In this document: positions 44,985 through 55,641 of the stretch, one piece after another | Position numbering within the stretch: position 1 is the first letter of the stretch | Layout of the letters: each line of letters opens with the position of its first letter | Assembly (NCBI RefSeq): GCF_011064595.1 | Contig: NZ_JAALJI010000002.1 | Span: forward strand, 248,001-312,000 | Source of the DNA: Paludisphaera soli | GTDB lineage: Bacteria; Planctomycetota; Planctomycetia; Isosphaerales; Isosphaeraceae | Direction of reading: 5' to 3' | Length of the DNA stretch: 64,000 nt | Made by a program: the position numbers and the translations under genes | The notes under the pieces: model-generated | Database searches by the model: none | Seen by the model: only the letters and a program-made list of their open reading frames with translations | Told to the model about the DNA's origin: nothing

Positions 44985-47321
44985 ATGACTCGACCCGGGC
45001 GATGCGGCCTGCTGGTACTGGGACTTCTGGCCTCCGGGACGTCGGGGGCCTGGGCCGACCCGCCGAAGCTCGCCGACGCGTCGCCGGCCGGGGCTCGTCG
45101 GGGCGAGGCCGCGGAGGTGACGCTGAGCGGGACCGGCCTGGGGGCCAACCCCCGCCTGATCGCGGCCTTCCCCTGCCAGGTCGAGGCGCTGCCCGCCGAG
45201 CGGAGCAAGCCGGAGGCCTGGGCCTTCCGGTTGATCATCCCCGCGAGCGTGCCGATCGGCGCGTACCCCGTCCGGGTGCAGACCGACGAGGGGGTGTCGA
45301 ACCCGATGCTCTTCGCCGTGGGCCAGCTCCCGCAGGTCGCGGAGGTCGAAGACAACGGCAAGTTCGAAGCCGCCCAGGCCTTGCCGGCGACGCCGCTGGT
45401 CGTGGAGGGCCGCGCCGCGGGCAACGACGTGGACCAGTTCCGGTTCGCGGGCAAGAAGGGCCAGAAGATCGTCGTCGACGCCCAGTGCGCGCGGATCGGG
45501 TCGGTGCTCGATCCTTCGATCAAGCTCTCGCAAGCGACCCCGACCCGCCGGTTCGTCGCCGCGGCCGACGATACGCCGGGCCTGCTGACCGACGCACGAC
45601 TCACGGCCGAGCTCCCCGAGGACGGCGACTACGTCGTCGAGCTTTCCGACTCGCGCTACGCCGGCGCGGGGCGGCCCGTCTATCGCCTGCTCATCGGCGA
45701 GATCCCCATCGCCGAGGAGGTCTATCCGCTCGGCGGGCGCGAGGGCGAGACCGTCGGCTTCGAGCTGCGCGGGGGGACCTCGGCCGACCCCCGGGCCGAC
45801 GCCGGCCGATTGAGCCCGCTGCCGCACGCCTCGGTCGCCTGGCCGAAGTTCGGCGGCGAGGCGGGGGGGCTCGACGTGGAGTCGCTGAATCCGCTGGTCG
45901 TCTCGCGGCTGCCCGAGCTTCGGGAGCCGGCCGATCCGGCCGCGCCGCCGATCCGCGTCGCCGCGCCGGTCGTGCTCAACGGCCGGATGGAGGCCCCGGG
46001 CGACGAGGACCGCTTCGCGGTGGCGGTCAAGCCGGGGTCGAAGCTGCGAGTCCGGGTGGAGGCCGCATCGCTCGGCTCCTCGCTCGACGCCGTGCTCCAG
46101 GTCCTGAACGCCAAGGGCGCCCAGATCGTCCAGGGCGACGACCAGGCGACGGCCGGACCGATGCGAGCCGGAGTCGCGGTGAAGCTGATCGACCCCGACC
46201 CGGCCCTGGCGGTGGACGTCCCCGCCGACGTCGAGGAGATCACGCTCGTCGTCCGCGACCTGGAGAAGCGAGGGGGCGTCGGATTCCCGTACCGCGTCGT
46301 CGTCGAACCCGCGACGCCGGACTTCAAGCTGGCCCTGGAAGCGTCCGAGGCGAACGTGCCGCGCGGCGGGACGACGGTCGTCGGCCTGACGCTGACGCGC
46401 GAGGGTTACGACGGGCCGGTGACGCTCTCCGTCGTCGACCCGCCGGCGGGGCTGACGTTCCGCCCCGGGAGCGTCGCGGCGGGCCAGGCGGTGGGCAAGC
46501 TCTCGCTGTCGGCGACGGCCGACGCGGCGTTCGCCGTGGCCGACCTCAAGATCGTCGGCGAGGGCCAGGGTCCTGAAGGGCCGATCCGGCGCGTCGCCGC
46601 CCGGCGCGACGTCTTCGCCCAGCAGGAGTACCTGGCGACCAACGCCCTCCAACGCGAGACGCTCGCGACGGCCCCCGCCGCGCCGAGCGTCGTGACGCTC
46701 GACGTCCCCGCCGGGCCCGTCGAGGCGATCCACGGCCAGCCGGTCGCGATCCCGGTGACGATCGCCCGCACGGCCGGGGCCGACGCCGCGATGGACCTGA
46801 ACGCCCTCGCGCCCCCGGCCGGCTTCACGGCCGCCGCCGTGAAGGTCGCCGAGAAGGCCGATCGCGCGGACTTCGCGGTGGTCGTCGCGGCCGAGGCGGC
46901 CCTCGGGGCGACGACGCTCGGCCTGTCGGCCAAGGGGAAGTTCGGCGAGGTGGAACGGACCGTCGAGGCCCCCGCGTTCACGCTCAACGTCGTCCGGCCG
47001 ATCGACCTGACGCTGGAGGCCCCGGCCGTCGAGGCCGCCCCCGGCGCGACGGTCGAGATCAAGGGCAAGCTCGCCCGCAGAGGGGCGTTCAAGGACGCCG
47101 TCGTCGTCAAGCTCGACGGACTCCCCGCCGGGTTGACGGCCGAGCCCGTGACGGTCGCGCCCGAGTCGTCCGACTTCGTCGTCAAGGCTGTCGCCGCGGC
47201 CGACGCCAAGCCGGCCGAAGCGGCCGCCAAGGTCCTGGCCGCCTTCCAGGTGGACAAGAAAGACTACGCCTTCCCCCCCGCGCCGCTCGCCGTCAAGATC
47301 GTCGCCGCCCCGCCGAAGTGA
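44985..47321 (+). CDS. Secreted PPC-domain (pre-peptidase C-terminal) repeat protein
   Basis: A 778-residue exported protein with signal peptide RCGLLVLGLLASGTSGAWA. It contains an IPT/TIG-like start (SPAGARRGEAAEVTLSGTGL), then two PPC-type modules: VAEVEDNGKFEAAQALPATPLVVEGRAAGNDVDQFRFAGKKGQ (about 118-162) and VVLNGRMEAPGDEDRFAVAVKPGSKLRVRVEA (about 330-360). Ig-like repeats follow to the C-terminus. Proteins of this shape are common in planctomycetes, typically beside cytochrome/WD40 genes. The ATG at 44985 gives the signal peptide; the frame is open far upstream. Followed after 44 bp by the cytochrome gene. Confidence 0.85.
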   Translation: MTRPGRCGLLVLGLLASGTSGAWADPPKLADASPAGARRGEAAEVTLSGTGLGANPRLIAAFPCQVEALPAERSKPEAWAFRLIIPASVPIGAYPVRVQTDEGVSNPMLFAVGQLPQVAEVEDNGKFEAAQALPATPLVVEGRAAGNDVDQFRFAGKKGQKIVVDAQCARIGSVLDPSIKLSQATPTRRFVAAADDTPGLLTDARLTAELPEDGDYVVELSDSRYAGAGRPVYRLLIGEIPIAEEVYPLGGREGETVGFELRGGTSADPRADAGRLSPLPHASVAWPKFGGEAGGLDVESLNPLVVSRLPELREPADPAAPPIRVAAPVVLNGRMEAPGDEDRFAVAVKPGSKLRVRVEAASLGSSLDAVLQVLNAKGAQIVQGDDQATAGPMRAGVAVKLIDPDPALAVDVPADVEEITLVVRDLEKRGGVGFPYRVVVEPATPDFKLALEASEANVPRGGTTVVGLTLTREGYDGPVTLSVVDPPAGLTFRPGSVAAGQAVGKLSLSATADAAFAVADLKIVGEGQGPEGPIRRVAARRDVFAQQEYLATNALQRETLATAPAAPSVVTLDVPAGPVEAIHGQPVAIPVTIARTAGADAAMDLNALAPPAGFTAAAVKVAEKADRADFAVVVAAEAALGATTLGLSAKGKFGEVERTVEAPAFTLNVVRPIDLTLEAPAVEAAPGATVEIKGKLARRGAFKDAVVVKLDGLPAGLTAEPVTVAPESSDFVVKAVAAADAKPAEAAAKVLAAFQVDKKDYAFPPAPLAVKIVAAPPK

Positions 47322-47365
47322 CCTTCCCCGAAGCCGCCAGCCACTAGACCCCCGGGAGCCCGCGC

Positions 47366-48784
47366 ATGTTCCGGCCCTGCTCGTCGCGACGACGCCTGAT
47401 CGCCTCGGTCCTGCTGCTCTCCGCGCCGCTCTCCGCCCCGGCCCTCGCCGACGAGCCGCCGCCGGCCGAGAAGCCCGTCAGCTTCATGGCCGACGTCGCT
47501 CCGATCCTGGTGCGGAACTGCATCGCCTGCCACAACCCCAAGAAGCCCGAGAGCAAGTACGTCATGACGAGCTTCGCCAAGCTCGCCAAGGGGGGGAAGG
47601 TCGGCGAGGACATCACCCTGGAGCCGGGCAAGCCCGACGAGAGCTACCTCGTCGAGCTGATCCGACACGACGGCGACCCCCGGATGCCGTACAAGCAGGA
47701 CCCCCTGCCCGCAGCCGAGGTCGCCCTGATCGAGAAGTGGGTGTCCGAAGGCGGGAAGTACGACGGCGAGTCGCCCGACGAGGACTGGACGTTCCTGCTG
47801 CGACGGACCCGCAAGGTCGAGGTCCCCGAGGCCTACCCCGTCGCCGTGCCGATCACGGCCGTCGCGGTCACTCCCGACGGTTCGAAGGTGGAGGCGTCGG
47901 GCTATCACGAGGTGACGGCCTGGAATGTGGCCGACGGCGCGCTCGCCGGCCGGCTCCGGGGTCTCCCCGAGCGGACCTACGACGTCGCGTTCAGCAAGGA
48001 CGGCAAGTGGATGGCGACGGCCGGCGGCGACCCCGGGCTCTACGGCCTGGCGAAGCTCTACGCGCTGGAGCCGGGCGCCGAGCCGAAGTTCGTCCGCGAC
48101 ATGGCCGAGGCCCAGGACGCCGTCTTCGCCGTGGCGTTTTCGCCCGACGGGGCCAAGGTCGCCGCGGCCGGGGCCGACCGCGTCCTGCGCGTCTACGACA
48201 CGGCCAAGGGAGACCTCCTGCTCCAGATCGAGGACCACGCCGACTGGATCCTCGACGTGGCGTTCAGCCCCGACGGCAAGCTCCTCGCCACCGCCAGCCG
48301 CGACAAGTCGAGCAAGGTCTTCGACGTCGAGAAGAAGGAGTCGCTCGTCACCTTCCCGGGACACGCCCAGCCGGTCTACAGCGTCCTCTTCGCTCCGGAC
48401 GGCAAGGCCGTCGTCTCGGCCGGCGGCGACAATCAGGTGCGGATCTGGACGATCGACGGCGAGGCCAAGGAGGCCCGCAAGATCGGCGGCTTCGGCGGTG
48501 CGGTGTTCGCCATCGCCCTCTCGCCGGACGGCCAGGCTCTCGCCGGGGCCGGTGCCGACAAGATGGTCCGGCTGTTCAACTTCGCCGACGGCAAGGCCCT
48601 GCGGACCATCGAAGGCCACAAGGATTGGGTCTACTCCGTCGCCTTCTCCCCCGACGGCAAGCTCGTCGCCTCCGGGAGCTGGGACGGCGAGGTCCGCCTG
48701 TCGAACTTCGAGGACGCCAAGCCCCTCCAGTCGTTCCTCGCCGCCCCCGGCTACAAGCCCCCGGGCGACCAGGCGGCGCGCTGA
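47366..48784 (+). CDS. Periplasmic c-type cytochrome / WD40 fusion
   Basis: A 472-residue protein with a signal peptide, then a planctomycete cytochrome c-like (PSCyt1) domain VAPILVRNCIACHNPKKPESKYVM (C-x2-C-H haem motif, about residues 50-56) and GGKVGEDITLEPGKPDESYLVELI and RMPYKQDPLPAAEVALIEKWVSEGGKY. From about residue 150 WD40 repeats follow, e.g. VFAVAFSPDGAKVAAAGADRVLRVYDTAKG and WILDVAFSPDGKLLATASRDKSSKVFD, about seven blades. It is likely exported and anchored with the neighbouring PPC protein, but the redox partner is unknown. Confidence 0.92.
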   Translation: MFRPCSSRRRLIASVLLLSAPLSAPALADEPPPAEKPVSFMADVAPILVRNCIACHNPKKPESKYVMTSFAKLAKGGKVGEDITLEPGKPDESYLVELIRHDGDPRMPYKQDPLPAAEVALIEKWVSEGGKYDGESPDEDWTFLLRRTRKVEVPEAYPVAVPITAVAVTPDGSKVEASGYHEVTAWNVADGALAGRLRGLPERTYDVAFSKDGKWMATAGGDPGLYGLAKLYALEPGAEPKFVRDMAEAQDAVFAVAFSPDGAKVAAAGADRVLRVYDTAKGDLLLQIEDHADWILDVAFSPDGKLLATASRDKSSKVFDVEKKESLVTFPGHAQPVYSVLFAPDGKAVVSAGGDNQVRIWTIDGEAKEARKIGGFGGAVFAIALSPDGQALAGAGADKMVRLFNFADGKALRTIEGHKDWVYSVAFSPDGKLVASGSWDGEVRLSNFEDAKPLQSFLAAPGYKPPGDQAAR

Positions 48785-48940
48785 TCGAGCTTCTGGTCAC
48801 GCCTCGCGCAAGATGATGGGGCGACGAGCACCAAGGCCCGTCGCCCCATCGATTCGTCCGCCATCGAGGCGCTTCTCTCGACACCAAACCGACGCGTTGC
48901 GGCGGAACCCGCCCGGGAAGCGGGGGGCGTCACCTTCCGC

Positions 48941-50617
<1,677 letters not shown>

Positions 50618-50644
50618 GTTGAGGCTCGTTGTGGACGGGGGGGT

Positions 50645-51472
50645 TCAGCGTCCCTGGACGGAGGAGGTTTCCGAGTCGCCGGCCTTCGCGGCCGACGTCT
50701 TGGAGAGCGACGGGAGGAACAGGAAGGCGAGGACCACCAGGGCGATGGTGAGCATGGGCATGGCCACCCGGCGGACGGGCCGGCGGAGCTTGTTCCAGTG
50801 GTCGATCATGTACTTGATCGTGTAGGGCGGGAAGAGGAACAGCAGGCCGGTGACGGGCCCCTCGCGGAAGGGGACGGCCAGGATGTTCGCCAGCCCGGTG
50901 ACGATCCGGCCGATGTTGAGCAGGACTACGACCTCGGCGCCGAACAGCGCCATGCTCCGATTCCGGGCGGTGGCCCCCATGAGCATGATCATGATGAACG
51001 GGACCGAGATCAGGTAGGCGAACTCGTTCAGCCGCCGGAAGGTCTTCTGGATCGAGCCCAGGCCCCATCGCCAGGCGATCTTGACCTCGCCCGCCGCGCC
51101 GGCGCTCCGGCCTCGCTCCACGGCGGGGATCTTGTAGTTTTCGACCAGGCCGTACGGCTTGGAGTCCCCCAGGTCGTCCAGCGGGGACGGCTTGGGGGCG
51201 GGCTTGCGCAGCCCCGGCATCTTCTCGATGGTCAGGGGCGCCAGGGCCACCTGGCTGGTCATGCGCTCCAGCCACGCCGGCGCGCCGGTCGCCGCCCCGG
51301 CCGCGTCCGCCCTCGTCATCGACGCCCCGGCCGCGGCCCCGACCGCCACGGGCGTCGGCGGGGGAACGGCGATCCGCTCCCCGCAGCGTTTGCAGCGGCC
51401 GACCTTGCCGGCCGCCTGCTCGCCCACCTCGAATCGGGCCCCGCACTGCGGACAGAAAAACACGATGCTCAT
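50645..51472 (-). CDS. Zinc-ribbon membrane protein, possible kinase partner
   Basis: A 275-residue protein. The N-terminus MSIVFFCPQCGARFEVGEQAAGKVGRCKRC has four cysteines (C7, C10, C27, C30) in two C-x2-C pairs, the MJ0042-type zinc ribbon. After a long low-complexity linker, hydrophobic segments occupy about residues 150-260. No enzyme motif. It lies 27 bp upstream of the Ser/Thr kinase on the same strand, so co-expression is likely; a direct interaction is inference only. Confidence 0.75.
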   Translation of the reverse strand: MSIVFFCPQCGARFEVGEQAAGKVGRCKRCGERIAVPPPTPVAVGAAAGASMTRADAAGAATGAPAWLERMTSQVALAPLTIEKMPGLRKPAPKPSPLDDLGDSKPYGLVENYKIPAVERGRSAGAAGEVKIAWRWGLGSIQKTFRRLNEFAYLISVPFIMIMLMGATARNRSMALFGAEVVVLLNIGRIVTGLANILAVPFREGPVTGLLFLFPPYTIKYMIDHWNKLRRPVRRVAMPMLTIALVVLAFLFLPSLSKTSAAKAGDSETSSVQGR

Positions 51473-51546
51473 CTCGGACGCCCTCCACGAACCCGCGTCG
51501 GCTCGCTTTTTATCGCCACTTCACGTCGTCCGATGCATCCGATCCG

Positions 51547-52734
51547 TCAGGAGAACAGCTCATGGACCGGCCCGTCGTCGCTCGTCCCGTCGATCGACGA
51601 GGAGTCGAGTCCGAGCGCGTGTTGCATCGTCGCCACCCATTCCCGAGGTGAGACCGGCCGGTCGACGGGCGCGGCGGCGTGCCCGTCGCTGGCGCCCACG
51701 ACCCGCCCGCCCCGCACGCCCCCCCCGGCCAGGGCCGCGCTCCAGACGCCCGGCCAGTGGTCGCGGCCCCCCGAGACGTTGATCCGTGGCGTGCGGCCGA
51801 ACTCGCCGACGGCCGCCACCAACGTCGTCTCCAGCATCCCGCGCCCCTCCAGGTCGTCGAGAAGCGCGGAAATGGCCCTATCGAACGTCGGCAGCACCTC
51901 GCGCCGGTAGTCGTCGAGCGTGCTGAACGGCCGCGAGCCGTGGCAGTCCCAGGTGACGCGGTCGAACACCGCGTCGTACATGTTCACCGTCACCACCCGC
52001 GTCCCGGCCTCGACGAGCCGCCTGGCGAGCAAGCAGCTCCGGCCGAACCGGGTCGGGCCATAGGCTTCCCTGATACGGGGAAGCTCGGCGTCGAGCCTCA
52101 GCGCCCGACGCACCGCCGGGTCGACCGGGTCCAGCGGCGGACGATCGGGGTCGAGGAAGGTGGGCGAGCAGCTCGAACCCAGCCCCCCGGCGGTCTGGCC
52201 GCGAGGAAGCTCGACCCCGGTGTTGCCGATCGGCCCCGGGACCGCCGCGAAGGCCGGCGCCGCGCCCTCGACGCCGAGGAGCCGCGCCGCCGTCGCGCCG
52301 AAATGGGGGTGCTCGTCGACCCGGCTCAGGCGGCCGGTCTGCATCAGTTGCAGCCCCGTCTCGTGGATCGGCGCCTCGTCGTGGCAGAGCGAACGGATCA
52401 AGGCCAGCCGATCCATCCGGGCGGCGAGTCGGGGGAGGTGCTCGCAAATCCGCACGCCGGGGGTACGGGTCGCTATCGAATCGAACGGCCCGCGCACCCC
52501 ATCGGGAGCGTCGGGCTTGGGGTCCCAGGTCTCCAGTTGACTCGGGCCCCCCACGAGCATCAGCAGGATCACCGCGCGATCGCCAGGCGGCACCGCGCGG
52601 CCGAGTGGCAGCCCCCTCGGCCCGACGACGCCCCACGCCCCAAGGCCCGCTCCCGCTCGCAGAAACTCGCGACGGTCGATCCCCGCGCGAAGTCCCGTCG
52701 TTTCCGGTCGGTTCTGGCTCATCTGCCGCCTCAC
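51547..52734 (-). CDS. DUF1501 protein (Tat-exported, sulfatase-like)
   Basis: A 395-residue, shorter DUF1501 member. The leader contains DRREFLRAGAGLG (Tat pattern). Core motifs are VILLMLVGGPSQLETWDPKPDAPDGVRGPFDSI, LIRSLCHDEAPIHETGLQLMQTG, FGRSCLLARRLVEAGTRVVTVNMYD, AVGEFGRTPRINVSGGRDHWPGVWSAALAGGGVRGG and SPREWVATMQHALGLD. In-frame starts at MRRQM (52734) and MSQNRP (four codons in) are both possible. It stands alone, not beside a DUF1549/1553 partner. Confidence 0.92.
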   Translation of the reverse strand: MRRQMSQNRPETTGLRAGIDRREFLRAGAGLGAWGVVGPRGLPLGRAVPPGDRAVILLMLVGGPSQLETWDPKPDAPDGVRGPFDSIATRTPGVRICEHLPRLAARMDRLALIRSLCHDEAPIHETGLQLMQTGRLSRVDEHPHFGATAARLLGVEGAAPAFAAVPGPIGNTGVELPRGQTAGGLGSSCSPTFLDPDRPPLDPVDPAVRRALRLDAELPRIREAYGPTRFGRSCLLARRLVEAGTRVVTVNMYDAVFDRVTWDCHGSRPFSTLDDYRREVLPTFDRAISALLDDLEGRGMLETTLVAAVGEFGRTPRINVSGGRDHWPGVWSAALAGGGVRGGRVVGASDGHAAAPVDRPVSPREWVATMQHALGLDSSSIDGTSDDGPVHELFS

Positions 52735-52844
52735 TCCCCTGCCCGGCTCGGCCCCGCCTCGGAGGGAATCGCTCCGATCGGCTCTGGATAACGTAACCCT
52801 CCGGAAGGTCGCAAAATAGTGGCCTCCTCCGAATCTCCGGTATC

Positions 52845-52861
52845 ACGCGTGAGACACGCGT
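52845..52861. promoter_or_regulatory. Perfect operator-like palindrome
   Basis: ACGCGTG (52845-52851), a 3-nt centre AGA, and CACGCGT (52855-52861). A 17-bp perfect inverted repeat in a divergent intergenic region is the size and spacing expected for a dimeric repressor operator; it may regulate the TolC or DUF1501 gene. No regulator is adjacent. Confidence 0.4.
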
Positions 52862-53081
52862 CGGGACTTCCGCGACCAGTTGGGGCGGGGAGAGATTTCG
52901 GATTCCAGCGATTCCGCGGAAAAGACACGCTTTGCCGAATTCAGGCAAGCCCGGAGGTCTAGCTAAGATCCCTTCAACCTCCCCGGAAAGATCGACCGAT
53001 AAGCATCGCAGAGCAGGATGCTCGGAGATCCTGGGTCGATCGTTGGGTGAGGCGCGGGCCGCGCCTCCAAGGACAGACGAA

Positions 53082-53086
53082 GGAGG
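53082..53086 (+). promoter_or_regulatory. Ribosome binding site fixing the TolC GTG start
   Basis: GGAGG lies five nucleotides before the GTG at 53092. This is the strongest Shine-Dalgarno in the area and argues against the ATG 15 codons upstream. Confidence 0.75.
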
Positions 53087-53091
53087 AGCTG

Positions 53092-54726
53092 GTGACGACC
53101 CAATGCGGCGGGAGGCGGAAGAATTCGTGGATCCTGGTCCTGAGCGGCCTGGCGTTCCTGGGAATTCAGACGGCGTCGATCGGCGAGGCCCGGGCGCAAG
53201 GCGCCCCCGCCGAGGCGGCGGAATCCCTCCCGAGGTCCCTGGGCGAGGCGACGCCCGGCTCGATGGATTCGCGGCTGGGGACGGCCCCGGGGACCGACAC
53301 CGGGCCCTTCGGTATACAGCCGGGGCGCGATCAGCCGCTGATGGGGGCGGGCGGCGGCACGTCGACGCCTCGCGTGCCGACCTCGATCAGCTCCCCGGAT
53401 GACAGCCCGACGCCCCGCCCTCGCGCCCTCGGTGCGCCCGAGGCGCTGCCGATCCCCCGGGCCCCCTTGTACGGCTCGCTCTCCTTGCCCGACGAGGAGG
53501 AAGCCGCCGGCCCTCCGGGGGGCATGACGATCGAAGAGGCGATGGACCGCCTGATCCAGGAGAACCTGGACCTGCGTTCGAAATCGTTGGAGATCCCCCA
53601 GGCCCGCGCGGACGTCTTGACCGCCAGCCTCCGTGCCAACCCGATCTTCTTCGCCGACGCCCAGATGGTCCCCTACGGGCGGTACACCGAGCAGCGGCCG
53701 GGCGGCCAGACCCAGTATGACGTGAACATCTCCCACCCGGTCGACTTCTCGCGCAAGCGGCGGGCGCGGACGGTTTACGCCGATCAGGTGCTGCACATCA
53801 CCGAGGCCCAGTATCAGGACGCCGTCCGACTCGAGCTGAACAACCTTTACACGGCCTATGTGGACATTCTTTCCGCCAGGCAGATCAACCGCTACGCGGA
53901 GGCCAGCTCCGAGGGGTTCGAACGGCTCATCCGGGCGACCCAGCTCCTCTATGAGAAGGATATGGCGTCGCGGGCCGACGTGAGCCAGGTGCGATCTCAG
54001 CAGGAGATCGCCGCCGTCGGCGTGCTCGACAGCGAGGAGAACCTCAGGCGCGCCAAGCGGACGCTCGGGATGATGCTGAACATTCCGCCGGACCAGGCCG
54101 AGATGCTGGAGTTCACCGGCTCGATCGAAGATCGGGCGCCGCCGCCGCCGCCGACCGAGGAGCTGGTCCAGATGGCCCTCGCGTGCCGCCCCGACGTCGT
54201 CTCCTTCCGCCTGGGCGTCCGCGCAGCCGAGGCGGGCCTGCGGCTGGCGATGGCGAACCGTTATCAGGACGCCTACGTCCTCTATCAGCCGTACACCTTC
54301 CAGGACAACTCGCCCACCGGCACCAAGAGCGCCTACTCCTGGGCGCTCGGGCTCACCGTCCCGATGCCGATCTACAACCGCAACCAGGGGAACATCGAGC
54401 GGGCCCGCATCAACATCGAGCAGTCCAGGGTCGAGCTCGCCAACATCGAGCGCAAGGTCCAGACCGAGGTCGTGCAGGCGGCCCGCGAGTACGCCGTCAC
54501 CCGCGAGATCGTGCAGCGGATCCGGACCGAGATCATCCCCGCCTCGGAACAGTCGAAGAACGACCGGTTCACCCTGTTCCAGAGCGGCGAGGCGAACGTC
54601 GTCACCTATCTGGAGGCCCAGCGGGTCTACAATGACAACGTCAAGGCTTATCTGGACACGGCCGTCCGGCACAGGCGGAGCATGCTGAACCTGAACACGG
54701 TGGTCGGCCGCCGGCTGCTGCCATGA
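53092..54726 (+). CDS. TolC-family outer membrane efflux protein
   Basis: A 544-residue protein (from the GTG at 53092). A signal peptide (ILVLSGLAFLGIQTASIG) is followed by a Pro-rich linker (about 60-135) and the TolC fold, with two repeats: MTIEEAMDRLIQENLDLRSKSLEIPQARADVLTASL and EELVQMALACRPDVVSFRLGVRAAEAGLRLAMA. The C-terminal half is long helices with NIERARINIEQSRVELANIERKVQTEV. It would form the outer membrane duct of an efflux or export system. No inner-membrane pump or membrane-fusion protein gene is adjacent. Confidence 0.9.
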   Translation: MTTQCGGRRKNSWILVLSGLAFLGIQTASIGEARAQGAPAEAAESLPRSLGEATPGSMDSRLGTAPGTDTGPFGIQPGRDQPLMGAGGGTSTPRVPTSISSPDDSPTPRPRALGAPEALPIPRAPLYGSLSLPDEEEAAGPPGGMTIEEAMDRLIQENLDLRSKSLEIPQARADVLTASLRANPIFFADAQMVPYGRYTEQRPGGQTQYDVNISHPVDFSRKRRARTVYADQVLHITEAQYQDAVRLELNNLYTAYVDILSARQINRYAEASSEGFERLIRATQLLYEKDMASRADVSQVRSQQEIAAVGVLDSEENLRRAKRTLGMMLNIPPDQAEMLEFTGSIEDRAPPPPPTEELVQMALACRPDVVSFRLGVRAAEAGLRLAMANRYQDAYVLYQPYTFQDNSPTGTKSAYSWALGLTVPMPIYNRNQGNIERARINIEQSRVELANIERKVQTEVVQAAREYAVTREIVQRIRTEIIPASEQSKNDRFTLFQSGEANVVTYLEAQRVYNDNVKAYLDTAVRHRRSMLNLNTVVGRRLLP

Positions 54727-54755
54727 TAGGACGGGGGGGCTGTCGGGACGAACGC

Positions 54756-54792
54756 AAGAAGGCCGGGGCGAGTCGATCGCCCCGGCCTTCTT
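54756..54792. terminator. Strong 16-bp hairpin between tolC and the ArsR gene
   Basis: AAGAAGGCCGGGGCGA (54756-54771) pairs perfectly with 54777-54792 around a 5-nt loop and is followed by TGTGC. It lies 29 bp after the TolC stop and on the other side 41 bp after the ArsR stop, so it could terminate both convergent genes. There is a short T-rich tail on the plus side (CTTCTTTG). Confidence 0.7.
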
Positions 54793-54833
54793 TGTGCACT
54801 TATTAAAACAAACCCCTCACCCCCAGGTCGGCG

Positions 54834-55253
54834 TCAGCCGATGAGGTTCGTGACCACCCGGGCCAGTTCGGAGCCGGTGTCGGTGAGGCTGTAGAAGTTG
54901 TTCTTCCCCTGGCGACGGGGGGCGATGATGTTGCCGTGGCGGAGCAGCGCGAGGTGGTGGCTGACCGCCGGCTGGCTCTGGCTGAGCTGGGCGCAGAGGG
55001 CGCCGACGTGACGCTCCCCCTCGGCCAGGATCAGGATGACCTGGAGCCGGGTGGGGTCGCTGACGTGCTTGAGCAGGATCGAGGCGCGCTTGGCCTGCTG
55101 GAAACGCTGGTCGGCCGCCTTGACCGCCTTGGTTCGACCGGGGGCCGCTTTCGTCGCGGCGACCGCCTTGGGCGCGACCACCTTGGGCGCGACCGCTTTG
55201 GGCGTGGCCGCCTTCGGGGCGGCGGACTTGAGGCTTGCTTTGGCGACTGCCAT
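54834..55253 (-). CDS. ArsR-family winged-helix regulator with histone-H1-like N-terminal tail
   Basis: A 139-residue protein. Residues 1-45 are almost entirely Ala, Lys, Pro and Val in tandem units (PKAVAPK, PKVVAPK, PKAVA). From about residue 50 there is a complete ArsR winged helix: RFQQAKRASILLKHVSDPTRLQVILILAEGERHVGALCAQLSQSQPAVSHHLALLRHGNIIAPRRQGKNNFYSLTDTG. The recognition helix is SQSQPAVSHHLALLR. No clear metal-binding cysteine pair (CVC) of ArsR or SmtB is present, so it is probably not a metal sensor. The tail resembles H1-like DNA-coating sequences. Confidence 0.88.
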   Translation of the reverse strand: MAVAKASLKSAAPKAATPKAVAPKVVAPKAVAATKAAPGRTKAVKAADQRFQQAKRASILLKHVSDPTRLQVILILAEGERHVGALCAQLSQSQPAVSHHLALLRHGNIIAPRRQGKNNFYSLTDTGSELARVVTNLIG

Positions 55254-55641
55254 GACTTCGTCCTCCTAAGCTGTACGTAACTCTGGCGATGCGACGCCGG
55301 GGACGACGACCCGGGCGTCTCGGCCCCGCGAGGGCGGGGGCGGCGAGGACGATCTTCCGGGGGCGGACGTCGCCTGGGGGGCATGCGGGACGGGCCCGAG
55401 CACGGGCCGACCGACCCGGCGGCACGCACAACGAGACGTTCACAGCCTTGCGCGAACGTATCTCAACGTGGGTGCTTGTCGACATTTTATAGTTCGTTTA
55501 TCTCTTGTCAATCGGAATCTGCAAACTTTAATCACGTTGATCCGTCCATTTGTTGGCGCGTGCCGGAGGCCCTCGGCGCGCGGCGCCGCCGGGCCCGAAA
55601 ACCTTAGGGCTCCAGCGACTCGCGTCCCGCGTCGGGGCCGA
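55254..55641. other. Intergenic region upstream of the ArsR gene
   Basis: About 390 bp, with no supported gene. It contains an AT-rich island (55480-55545) that carries the ArsR promoter and otherwise GC-rich sequence with no clear signal. Confidence 0.5.
55484..55511 (-). promoter_or_regulatory. Promoter for the ArsR-like gene
   Basis: On the minus strand, a perfect TTGACA (55511-55506), a 16-bp spacer and TAAAAT (55489-55484). It would give a 5' leader of about 220 nt before the ATG at 55253, long for a bacterial gene, so another start point or a leader function is possible. Confidence 0.55.

Larger units (their letters stand above)
52735..53091. other. Divergent intergenic region, DUF1501 / TolC
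   Basis: About 360 bp with no gene that I can support. It contains a perfect 7-bp palindrome with 3-nt centre at 52845-52861 (annotated) and an AT-poor remainder; no clear promoter pair was found. A possible -10-like TAAGAT at about 52963-52968 lacks a matching -35. Confidence 0.4.

Noticed and set aside
44166-46733. An 855-codon minus-strand frame
   Set aside because: Antisense to the PPC-repeat gene; low-complexity translation and overlaps a gene with a signal peptide and clear domains.
55150-55220. Tandem repeats as a possible CRISPR or minisatellite array
   Set aside because: The 15-18 bp periodicity is the codon pattern of the Ala/Lys/Pro tail inside the ArsR gene; no spacers or equal repeats are present.
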